Shown here piece by piece: positions 1-5,916 of a stretch of DNA of 7,876 nucleotides. This DNA is from CAZWBR01 sp964404205. Its GTDB lineage: Bacteria; Bacteroidota; Bacteroidia; Bacteroidales; Prolixibacteraceae. Within the stretch, counting starts at the first letter, position 1. Every line of letters starts with the position of its first letter. The stretch spans positions 1 to 7,876 of the forward strand of contig CAYOJD010000130.1 of assembly GCA_964404205.1 (NCBI GenBank). The letters run 5' to 3'. A program made the translations under genes and the position numbers. Below the pieces are notes generated by a model that saw only the letters and a list, made by a program, of their open reading frames with translations, had not been told where the DNA came from and made no database searches.

Positions 1-36
1 TTCATCCCTTTTATATCAACCCGTTACAAACCAAAC

Positions 37-57
37 TTATCAACATTTTGTTGATAA
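37..57. repeat. Perfect inverted repeat, DnaA-box-like arms
   Basis: Two perfect 9-bp arms (TTATCAACA and TGTTGATAA) flank a 3-bp TTT spacer. Each arm differs at one base from the DnaA-box consensus TTATCCACA, so this could be a pair of opposed DnaA-like sites. It could equally be an operator for the lipid kinase gene or for a gene left of the window. No T-run follows on the plus strand, so a terminator reading in that direction is less likely. The repeat itself is certain; its role is inferred and unsettled. Confidence 0.5.
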
Positions 58-139
58 ATCCAAACAGACAACACATTCATTATCTGACACGTACAATAAA
101 AATCAAATAATCAAAATTATGACAATTTTTTTTGAGTCC

Positions 140-153
140 ATTTTTATAAAAAT
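140..153. repeat. Perfect 14-bp AT palindrome upstream of lipid kinase gene
   Basis: ATTTTTATAAAAAT equals its own reverse complement. It lies about 70 bp before the lipid kinase start at 225, in the range where a promoter or operator would sit. It is made only of A and T in an AT-rich leader, so chance is a fair explanation. I found no convincing Bacteroidota promoter (TTTG at -33 with TAnnTTTG at -7) in positions 1-224. Confidence 0.25.
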
Positions 154-224
154 ATCCGGTTAAAATTACTGCCAACATTTTATTGCCGGCGCGTGTTATT
201 TATAAAAGCAAAATCAGGTCGAAA

Positions 225-1097
225 ATGAAATATCTGTTTATTGTAAATCCGATTGCCGGTGTAGGCGGCAAAAGACATTTTCCGGAATTAATTAGTCAAT
301 TTTGCATTGAAAAACAGATTGTTCACAAGGTACTTTTTACCCGTTGCCCGGGCGATGCTATAGAAATTGTGCAACAGTACTTTGACCATTATGATGCCTT
401 TGTGGCGGTTGGCGGCGATGGAACAACGAATGAACTGGTAACAGCTTTGGCCGGAAAAGACAAATTAATGGGGTTAATTCCAGCCGGTTCAGGCAATGCC
501 TTGGGACGCCAATTGGGCATATCGCTCACCGCTTCATCGGCCATGAAACAGCTTTGCCAATCGCAACCTTTAACCATCGATACTGGCATTATCAATCAGC
601 GCAGGTTTGTTAATGTTGCCGGCCTCGGGTTCGACGACCATGTAGCCCGTTGTTATGCTCAAAACACTTTCAGGGGAGCAGTACCCTATATTTCGCATGT
701 TGTAAAAGAGTTTCCACTCTATACATCATCGTCCTACGAAATAGAGATTGACGGAAAATTGTGGGCAGGTAAAGCGTTTGTGGTATCGGTTGCCAATTCC
801 TCGCAATACGGCAACAACGCCTTTATTGCTCCGCGTGCCATTATTAACGATGGTTGGCTCGACCTTTGCATTATGCACCCCTTTCCGGTAGGCATGGCTC
901 CGGAGATGGCCATCAGATTGTTAAACAAACAACTCGATAATTCGCGTTACTGCGAATATTTTAGAGCCAAGAAAATTGTGATTAAAGGATATAACCTCAA
1001 CTTTCATGTTGATGGCGAACCTGTCACCAATCAGGAAACGATTGAAATCAATATTGACCCTCAATCGCTTAGAGTTTTGACTCCTAAACCCAACTAA
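225..1097 (+). CDS. YegS/DgkB-type diacylglycerol or sphingoid lipid kinase
   Basis: This is a 290-residue protein of the diacylglycerol kinase catalytic-domain family (YegS, DgkB, sphingosine kinase), cytosolic or membrane-associated enzymes that use ATP to phosphorylate a lipid hydroxyl. The N-terminal nucleotide-binding domain shows NPIAGVGG at residues 8-15, the signature GGDGTTNEL at 63-71, and PAGSGNALGR at 86-95. The C-terminal beta-rich domain shows NVAGLGFD at 130-137, NSSQYGNN at 191-198 and HVDGEP at 261-266. No signal peptide or transmembrane segment is visible. The frame stays open upstream to a TTG at 183, but the ATG at 225 puts the usual beta strand (MKYLFIVNP) at the N-terminus and gives a normal family length. 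The gene is alone on the plus strand and converges with the nitroreductase gene. The family is clear; the lipid substrate cannot be told from sequence, and diacylglycerol or a sphingoid base, which some Bacteroidota make, are both possible. Confidence 0.9.
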   Translation: MKYLFIVNPIAGVGGKRHFPELISQFCIEKQIVHKVLFTRCPGDAIEIVQQYFDHYDAFVAVGGDGTTNELVTALAGKDKLMGLIPAGSGNALGRQLGISLTASSAMKQLCQSQPLTIDTGIINQRRFVNVAGLGFDDHVARCYAQNTFRGAVPYISHVVKEFPLYTSSSYEIEIDGKLWAGKAFVVSVANSSQYGNNAFIAPRAIINDGWLDLCIMHPFPVGMAPEMAIRLLNKQLDNSRYCEYFRAKKIVIKGYNLNFHVDGEPVTNQETIEINIDPQSLRVLTPKPN

Positions 1098-1125
1098 CAA
1101 AACCGGCCATCAGCCGGTTCTGTTA
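1095..1125. terminator. Bidirectional hairpin terminator between convergent genes
   Basis: The arms AACCGGC (1101-1107) and GCCGGTT (1113-1119) pair perfectly around the loop CATCA. Beyond one unmatched A/C position (1100/1120) the stem continues with TAACA (1095-1099) against TGTTA (1121-1125). Read from the minus strand the odd position becomes a G-U wobble, giving a 13-pair stem whose 3' arm contains UUUUGUU. The lipid kinase TAA (1095-1097) is the left foot of the stem and the nitroreductase stop (1123-1125) is the right foot. Its place between convergent genes supports a shared terminator. The U-tract is short, especially for plus-strand transcripts, so efficiency is uncertain. Confidence 0.7.
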
Positions 1126-1752
1126 CTTGGATTCTTTCACCCGTCCTATGGTTTGAGCGAGAATTATTTTCTGATGTGGCTGTAAATTCAGTTTTTGGGC
1201 TAATTCATCCTTTGGAATCAATCCGCGGATGACACAGCCCAGATTGACAGATGCGCAATAGAGATAAATATTCTGGGCAATAAAGCCGGCATTGGCATAC
1301 GACCAAACTGGTTCTTGATTGAAATCTTTGTTTTGTGCCTTTTTTAAATCGGCCACATAGACCAGATTTAACGGTGCTTTACCGACAAAATCCTGCGTTC
1401 CGGTGAGGCTTCGTAGATCTTCGCCCAGCAGTTTCATCAGACTTTGACTCTTTGCATTGTAAAGAAACACACCGTCGGCTTTTACAACATAGATATCAAT
1501 TTCCTGAAAGTTGCGCGCCGAAGGTGCCGTTCTTTTACCTGAGCGGTTGAAACCCCAGCCGGCCCAAAGTAAATTCGATAATGTTTGCTGATCAATATCT
1601 TTAGTAGAGAATTCGCGTGTCGATTCTCTTTTTGACAAAGCGTCCATCAGCGGCATGCCGCCTTTTTGTTGTGGTACAGGGAGTTTAATTTCCTGAGCGA
1701 AGAGCGTCAGCGTAAAAACCGACAATAATAAAAAGGGTATCAGATGTTTCAT
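1123..1752 (-). CDS. Exported nitroreductase-fold (SagB/ThcOx-like) protein
   Basis: This 209-residue protein has a typical Sec signal peptide: positively charged MKH, a hydrophobic stretch over about residues 4-18, and a likely cleavage site after A19 (TLFA before QE). No cysteine follows, so it is not a lipoprotein. The mature part is a single nitroreductase domain. It shows KRESTREF at 41-48, the usual N-terminal FMN-phosphate-contact region; RTAPSARN at 74-81, resembling the SagB/ThcOx-type motif; SYANAGFIAQNIYL at 151-164; and LGCVIRG at 171-177. Members are FMN flavoproteins using NAD(P)H or other donors; most are cytosolic, so periplasmic export is notable. The start is the ATG that begins the signal peptide. 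The gene follows the response regulator on the same strand after 75 bp and may be co-transcribed or have its own promoter. Family and export are well supported; the substrate is unknown and it may not act on nitro compounds. Confidence 0.85.
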   Translation of the reverse strand: MKHLIPFLLLSVFTLTLFAQEIKLPVPQQKGGMPLMDALSKRESTREFSTKDIDQQTLSNLLWAGWGFNRSGKRTAPSARNFQEIDIYVVKADGVFLYNAKSQSLMKLLGEDLRSLTGTQDFVGKAPLNLVYVADLKKAQNKDFNQEPVWSYANAGFIAQNIYLYCASVNLGCVIRGLIPKDELAQKLNLQPHQKIILAQTIGRVKESK

Positions 1753-1827
1753 AGAATAAAGAAAAGATGTGTATTAGAACCTAAGCTAAAAATTCAAATT
1801 TAATAACCTTTTGTATTTTTGGGCTGA

Positions 1828-2991
1828 CTAAAACCCGTCACCCACATATAACTTAATATCAGACAGCGTGATGGTCTTATTGCTTAAAATAATCAGCCTT
1901 TCAATAACATTCCTGAATTCGCGAATATTTCCTGTCCACGAACGTTTCATCAACTCCTCGAGAGCCTCAGTTTCAATCTCTTTGACTGGTTGACCATATT
2001 CATTACAAATATTTCGAACAAAATGACTGGCCAGCAACGGGATATCTTCTTTTCGCTGGTCAAGGGCCGGAACATGAATCAAGATAACGCTTAGACGATG
2101 GTACAGGTCTTCGCGAAAATTTCCATGCTTAATTTCCTCCTGTAAATCTTTATTCGTGGCAGCAATTACCCGAACATTAACGTCGACCGGCTTATCGCTT
2201 CCTACACGGGTAATGATATTTTCCTGCAGAGCGCGCAACACCTTGGCTTGCGCCGAATGGCTCATATCGCCCACTTCGTCGAGAAAAAGTGTTCCACCAT
2301 CGGCCTGTTCAAACTTCCCTTTTCGTTGCTTAATGGCCGATGTAAAAGCGCCCTTCTCATGACCAAACAATTCACTTTCTATTAATTCAGAGGGGATTGC
2401 CGCACAATTTACCTCTACAAAAGGGCCTTCACTTCGGGTCGAAAGTTCGTGCAAACGCCTGGCAACCAACTCTTTTCCCGAACCATTCGCTCCGGTTATC
2501 AAAACCCGGGCATCGGTAGGGGCAACGCGATCGGTCATCTCAAGTACTTTTCTGATGGCCTGAGACTCGCCAATAATCTCGAATCGTTGATTGACCTTTT
2601 GCTTTAGAATCTTTGTCTCTTTTACCAATACTGTTTTATCACCAGCATTGCGGATGGTTATCAGCAAACGGTTCAAATCCAATGGTTTTTCAATAAAATC
2701 GTATGCTCCTTTTTTGATGGCCTCAACTGCAGTATCGATATTGCCATGACCCGAAATCATCACCACAGTAGTTTCAGGTTTTGTATCCATGATTTTGTCG
2801 AGCAGTTCAATTCCATCCATGCCGGGCATTTTTATGTCGCAAAGCACAATATCATAGTCGGTTGCTTTAACCATTTCGAAGCCGGCAAGTCCATCCTCGG
2901 CCAGATCAACCGCGTAACCTTCGAATCCTAAAATATCTTTCAGACTGTTCCTGATACTTTTTTCGTCGTCAACAACCAAAATCTTTGACAT
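1828..2991 (-). CDS. NtrX/NtrC-like response regulator lacking the HTH domain
   Basis: This 387-residue two-component regulator has a receiver domain at about 1-120 with acidic pocket D8/D9, phospho-acceptor D52, S80 and K102. The stretch MISGHGNIDTAVEAIKKGAYDFIEKP resembles NtrX closely, but is split here as MISGHGNIDTAVEA (78-91) and KKGAYDFIEKP (93-103). The AAA+ sigma54-activator domain spans about 137-370: Walker A GANGSGKE at 167-174, loop GAFTSA at 214-219, Walker B GGTLFLDE at 232-239, and FREDLYHRL at 292-300 with the likely arginine fingers R293 and R299. The C-terminal helical part (TGNIREFRNVIERL, 353-366) is present, but the protein stops about 20 residues later. NtrC and NtrX usually run to about 450-470 residues with a Fis-type helix-turn-helix, and none is seen here or in the following 75 bp. 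It starts 26 bp after argE with AAAAAGAG before the ATG. No kinase is in the window. Targets are unknown. Confidence 0.88.
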   Translation of the reverse strand: MSKILVVDDEKSIRNSLKDILGFEGYAVDLAEDGLAGFEMVKATDYDIVLCDIKMPGMDGIELLDKIMDTKPETTVVMISGHGNIDTAVEAIKKGAYDFIEKPLDLNRLLITIRNAGDKTVLVKETKILKQKVNQRFEIIGESQAIRKVLEMTDRVAPTDARVLITGANGSGKELVARRLHELSTRSEGPFVEVNCAAIPSELIESELFGHEKGAFTSAIKQRKGKFEQADGGTLFLDEVGDMSHSAQAKVLRALQENIITRVGSDKPVDVNVRVIAATNKDLQEEIKHGNFREDLYHRLSVILIHVPALDQRKEDIPLLASHFVRNICNEYGQPVKEIETEALEELMKRSWTGNIREFRNVIERLIILSNKTITLSDIKLYVGDGF

Positions 2992-3017
2992 AGCTCTTTT
3001 TGTTTAGTTGGTCAAAA

Positions 3018-4082
3018 TCAGAATTTCAACTGATTTAACAGTTGAATATAAATTGAGATACCTTCCGTAATTTCGTTTTCGTATATATATTCGTTGGCCG
3101 TGTGTGAACGGGCCGAATCGCCCGGTCCAATTTTGATGGAAGGAAATGGAATTACTGCCTGATCGGATGTTGTTGGTGAACCGTAACTGCTCAACCCAAT
3201 CACTTCTCCCCGCTTTACCAGTGGGTGCTTCGGATCAATCCCCGATGAGTTTAGCCTGAACGAACGCGGTTTCACTTCGGAAGTGATAAGATCTGTAATA
3301 ATTCTACAAGCCTCAATATTATTGTAAAATTCATTGGTGCGTACATCAACAACAAAGCGGCACGAATCGGGAACGACATTATGCTGATGCCCTGCCTCAA
3401 TTTGAGTGACGGTTATTTTTACCGGACCAAGCAGAGGCGATTCGAGCGGAAAGCGAAACTCACGCAGCAACTGAATATCTTCAATAGCTTTATAGAGGGC
3501 ATTCTCGCCTTCGTTTCGAGCAGCATGTCCGGCCTTACCCCGAGCCTCACAATCGAGCACCAATAGCCCTTTTTCGGCGATAGCCATTTGCATCTGAGTT
3601 GGTTCGCCAACAATAGCCAGGTCAATCTTACCGAACTGTTCCAAAACCGAAACGATGCCGTTTGGACCGGAAACCTCTTCTTCGGCGCTGGCACAAAAAA
3701 TTAGATTGTAAGGCTGTTGCTCCTGTTGCAAATGTCTGAATGTGGCCATCAACGACACCACAGAAGCGCCTGCATCATTACTACCCAAACCGGTGATTTT
3801 TCCATTTTCATCAGTGGGTTGAAAAGGCTCGCAGCTCCAACCTTTTGCCGGTTTTACCGTATCGATATGCGAATTGAGCAGTACAACCGGCTTTCGGTTG
3901 TCCCAGTTGCGGCTTTTCAGCCAAATATTATTTCCTTTACGTTCTGGCTGAAAAGCCCAGTTCTTCAACTTCGTTTCAATCATATCAGCCACAGCACCCT
4001 CCTCATAACTAAGTGATGGTATGGCAATCATGGCCTTTAACAGCTCAATGGCATCAGTAAGATATGATTGATTCAGTATCAT
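3018..4082 (-). CDS. argE: M20 deacylase ArgE, N-succinyl/acetyl citrulline or ornithine
   Basis: This 354-residue zinc-dependent hydrolase of the M20/ArgE/DapE family removes the N-acyl cap in arginine synthesis. The metal and catalytic set is intact: H72 and D74 (SHIDT), bridging D103 (GSNDAGAS), the E135/E136 pair (SAEEEVSG), E160 (VGEPT) and H327 (SHTANEY). H186 (GKAGHAAR) is the expected dimerisation-domain histidine. There is no signal peptide. The ATG overlaps the argB stop as ATGA, so translation is probably coupled. Because ArgF' carbamoylates the N-acylated ornithine, the natural substrate is probably an N-acylcitrulline rather than acetylornithine, and the Pro90-type ArgF' points to N-succinylcitrulline. 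That assignment rests on context, not on residues seen in this protein. LysK- or DapE-like roles are less likely given the neighbours. Confidence 0.88.
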   Translation of the reverse strand: MILNQSYLTDAIELLKAMIAIPSLSYEEGAVADMIETKLKNWAFQPERKGNNIWLKSRNWDNRKPVVLLNSHIDTVKPAKGWSCEPFQPTDENGKITGLGSNDAGASVVSLMATFRHLQQEQQPYNLIFCASAEEEVSGPNGIVSVLEQFGKIDLAIVGEPTQMQMAIAEKGLLVLDCEARGKAGHAARNEGENALYKAIEDIQLLREFRFPLESPLLGPVKITVTQIEAGHQHNVVPDSCRFVVDVRTNEFYNNIEACRIITDLITSEVKPRSFRLNSSGIDPKHPLVKRGEVIGLSSYGSPTTSDQAVIPFPSIKIGPGDSARSHTANEYIYENEITEGISIYIQLLNQLKF

Positions 4083-4861
4083 GATTTCAACAGTAACCTT
4101 GTTCCACGTAATCCACCCGTAAGCCCTTGGGGATTGGTGATAACAATGGCGCCAACGCCCTGTTTCAGTGCATTAAAACCGTTATGCAATTTTGGAATCA
4201 TTCCACCTGAAACAACACCTTCTGCTTTGTATTTTTCAAACAAATCGGGAGTTATTTCACCGATAACCGATTTATCATCAGCTTCGTTCAGGAGTACGCC
4301 CGGTTTTTCGAAACAAAAAACCAACCTCACATCGAACTCATAGCTCATCGAAACTGCCAGTTCCGATGCAATGGTATCGGCATTGGTATTGAGCAACTGA
4401 CCCTTGCTGTCGTGGGTAATTGGGGCAACAACCGGAACCGCTCCCATGTTTATCAATTCAAACATCGAACTGTTGTTGATGCGTTTGATATCGCCTACAA
4501 ATCCATAATCAATATCACCAACCGGTCGTTTTTCTGCCCTGATAATGTCCAGATCGGCTCCGGTAAGGCCAATTGCATTAGTCCCAAGTGACTGTAAACC
4601 TGCAACAACCGTTTTATTCACCAGTCCGGCATATACCATAGTAACCACTTTCAGTGTTTCAGCATCGGTAATCCGGCGGCCTTCGACCATTTTGCTTTCG
4701 ATACCCAATTGTTCGGCCAGATGTGTAGCCGTTTTACCACCTCCATGAACCAAAATTTTATGGCCTGCAATGCGCGAAAAGTCTTTCAGCAACGACTTCA
4801 GCGATTCGGGTTCTTCGACTACTTTACCACCTACTTTTATGATTGTCAGATGTTCTCTCAT
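4079..4861 (-). CDS. argB: N-acylglutamate kinase ArgB
   Basis: This 260-residue amino-acid kinase makes N-acyl-glutamyl 5-phosphate from N-acylglutamate and ATP in the cytosol. All hallmarks of acetylglutamate kinase are present: IIKVGGK with K9, the glycine-rich HGGGK at 39-43, R63 in VEGRRIT, AGLVNKT at 78-84, N160 and D162 in LNTNAD, and K224 in SGGMIPKLHNG. The length is close to E. coli ArgB (258). There is no long N-terminal helix of the type seen in hexameric arginine-inhibited kinases, which suggests an E. coli-like dimer without direct arginine feedback; that is inference from family knowledge. The start overlaps the argF' stop as ATGA and the stop overlaps the argE start in the same way. 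With a succinyl-type ArgF' beside it, the substrate is probably N-succinylglutamate, although an acetyl substrate cannot be excluded from sequence alone. Confidence 0.92.
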   Translation of the reverse strand: MREHLTIIKVGGKVVEEPESLKSLLKDFSRIAGHKILVHGGGKTATHLAEQLGIESKMVEGRRITDAETLKVVTMVYAGLVNKTVVAGLQSLGTNAIGLTGADLDIIRAEKRPVGDIDYGFVGDIKRINNSSMFELINMGAVPVVAPITHDSKGQLLNTNADTIASELAVSMSYEFDVRLVFCFEKPGVLLNEADDKSVIGEITPDLFEKYKAEGVVSGGMIPKLHNGFNALKQGVGAIVITNPQGLTGGLRGTRLLLKS

Positions 4862-5808
4862 ACTAATTCTTCCAAAATCATTTTTAAAACTGTCTGGGCC
4901 GAATATACGCGATTTTCTGCTTCATCAATCACAATTGACATTGGGCTGTCAAGCACCTCGTCGGCCACAATCATATTGCGTCGCACCGGCAGACAGTGCA
5001 TAAATTTGGCATTGTTGGTAAGCGCCATTTTGGCCATATCAATGGTCCAGCTGCGGTCTTTCGAAAGAATCTGGCCATAATCGCCATAGGCTGACCAGTT
5101 TTTGGCATAAACAAAGTCAGCCCCGGCAAGCGCCTTCTCCTGATCGTATTCCACCTTGATGTCGCCCATAAATTCGGGAGCCAGTTCGTAGCCTTCCGGA
5201 TGGGTAACCACCAATTCGTAATTGGTTTGGCGCATCCATTCGACAAACGAATTGGGAACCGCCTGAGGCAATGCCCTCGGATGCGGGGCCCAGCTCAATA
5301 CCACTTTCGGACGTGGTTTTGTTTTGTATTCCTCGATAGTCAGATGGTCGGCAAAACTTTGCAACGGGTGTCGGGTAGCAGCCTCCATACTTACAACGGG
5401 GACGCCGGCATATTCGATAAACTGATTCAGAATCTTTTCTCTATAGTCGTCTTCCCTGCTTTCGAAACGGGCAAATGCCCGAACACCAATGATATCACAA
5501 TAGCGTCCAATAACCGGGATAGCTTCACGCAGATGTTCCGGTTTATCGCCATCCATCACCACACCCATTTCTGATTCAAGTTTCCAGCCATCCTGATTGA
5601 CATTCAACACCATGGTATCCATTCCCAGGTTCATGGCCGCTTTTTGGGTACTTAAACGGGTACGCAGGCTCGAATCGAAGAAGATAAGAACCATCGTTTT
5701 ATTTTTTCCCAGATGTTTGAATCCATAAGGGTTTTTCTTTACCTCGAAGGCAGTTTGAACAGCTTTGTCCAGATCGGGAAAATCGTAAACTGATGTAAAA
5801 TGTCTCAT
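4858..5808 (-). CDS. argF': N-succinylornithine carbamoyltransferase ArgF'
   Basis: This 316-residue aspartate/ornithine carbamoyltransferase family enzyme transfers the carbamoyl group from carbamoyl phosphate to N-acylated ornithine, giving N-acylcitrulline. Carbamoyl phosphate is bound by SSLRTR (46-51, in place of the usual STRTR) and by RHPLQ around H147, with HCLPVRR at 271-277. The 80s loop WKLESEMGVVMDGDKPEHL (75-93) is the acyl-ornithine type and differs from normal OTCase. Residue 90 is proline. In the Bacteroides fragilis enzyme Pro90 is the published determinant of succinyl specificity, while the Xanthomonas acetyl enzyme has glutamate there. From memory, the sequence matches the B. 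fragilis protein over most of its length with little gapping. The ATG at 5808 gives an N-terminus collinear with that enzyme; no clear Shine-Dalgarno precedes it. It heads a tightly overlapped argF'-argB-argE unit, 108 bp after proA. Confidence 0.93.
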   Translation of the reverse strand: MRHFTSVYDFPDLDKAVQTAFEVKKNPYGFKHLGKNKTMVLIFFDSSLRTRLSTQKAAMNLGMDTMVLNVNQDGWKLESEMGVVMDGDKPEHLREAIPVIGRYCDIIGVRAFARFESREDDYREKILNQFIEYAGVPVVSMEAATRHPLQSFADHLTIEEYKTKPRPKVVLSWAPHPRALPQAVPNSFVEWMRQTNYELVVTHPEGYELAPEFMGDIKVEYDQEKALAGADFVYAKNWSAYGDYGQILSKDRSWTIDMAKMALTNNAKFMHCLPVRRNMIVADEVLDSPMSIVIDEAENRVYSAQTVLKMILEELV

Positions 5809-5855
5809 AATGAGTTTAACTTAAAATATGAAAAAACTTGCTGAATTAAATATAA

Positions 5856-5886
5856 GCGTATCGTAGGAGAAAATCCAGCGATGCGC
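5856..5886. promoter_or_regulatory. Palindromic hairpin in proA-argF' gap
   Basis: GCGTATCG (5856-5863) and CGATGCGC (5879-5886) are inverted copies apart from one position, which is a T-G wobble read on the plus strand and a C-A mismatch on the minus strand. A short inner GGA/TCC pair closes the loop. In the direction of transcription (minus strand) the hairpin is followed by the T-rich TTATATTTAATT, and it ends 47 bp before the argF' ATG. It could be a weak terminator or attenuator after proBA, or an operator for a dimeric repressor. The minus-strand mismatch and the A-interrupted tail argue against a strong terminator. I could not identify a promoter with confidence in this 108-bp gap. Confidence 0.4.
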
Positions 5887-5916
5887 AACAATTTGTTCTA
5901 AAAAAACAGCTAAAAT

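Noticed and set aside
1..5. CAT at 3-5 as the start of a divergent minus-strand gene
   Set aside because: Only one codon plus two bases would be inside the window, and the purine-rich stretch touches the ATG with no spacing; nothing can be judged.
183..224. In-frame upstream extension of the lipid kinase to a TTG codon
   Set aside because: The ATG at 225 places the conserved first beta strand at the N-terminus and gives a normal length; the extra 14 residues match nothing I know of in the family.
1814..1821. Plus-strand TATTTTTG, a perfect TAnnTTTG match
   Set aside because: No TTTG lies at the right distance and no plus-strand gene follows; it points against the flanking genes.
1753..1827. 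A lost HTH-coding tail after the response regulator (frameshift)
   Set aside because: The 75 bp between the stop and the nitroreductase start are AT-rich and do not read as a helix-turn-helix in any frame I followed; too short for a full Fis domain.
5200..5574. Longer open frames antisense to argF', argE and proA
   Set aside because: They lie wholly inside well-identified genes, show no recognisable domain, and have no independent start context; they are by-products of the coding strand.
5847..5854. Minus-strand TATATTTA as a -7 promoter element for argF'
   Set aside because: It is one base from TAnnTTTG, but no TTTG lies 19-21 bases upstream; the expected positions read TGGA or CTGG.
5837..5855. 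Possible ArgR (ARG-box) site TGAATTAAATA before argF'
   Set aside because: Only the first half matches the E. coli-type consensus TGAATWWWWATTCA; the second half does not, and the AT-rich setting makes a half-site likely by chance.
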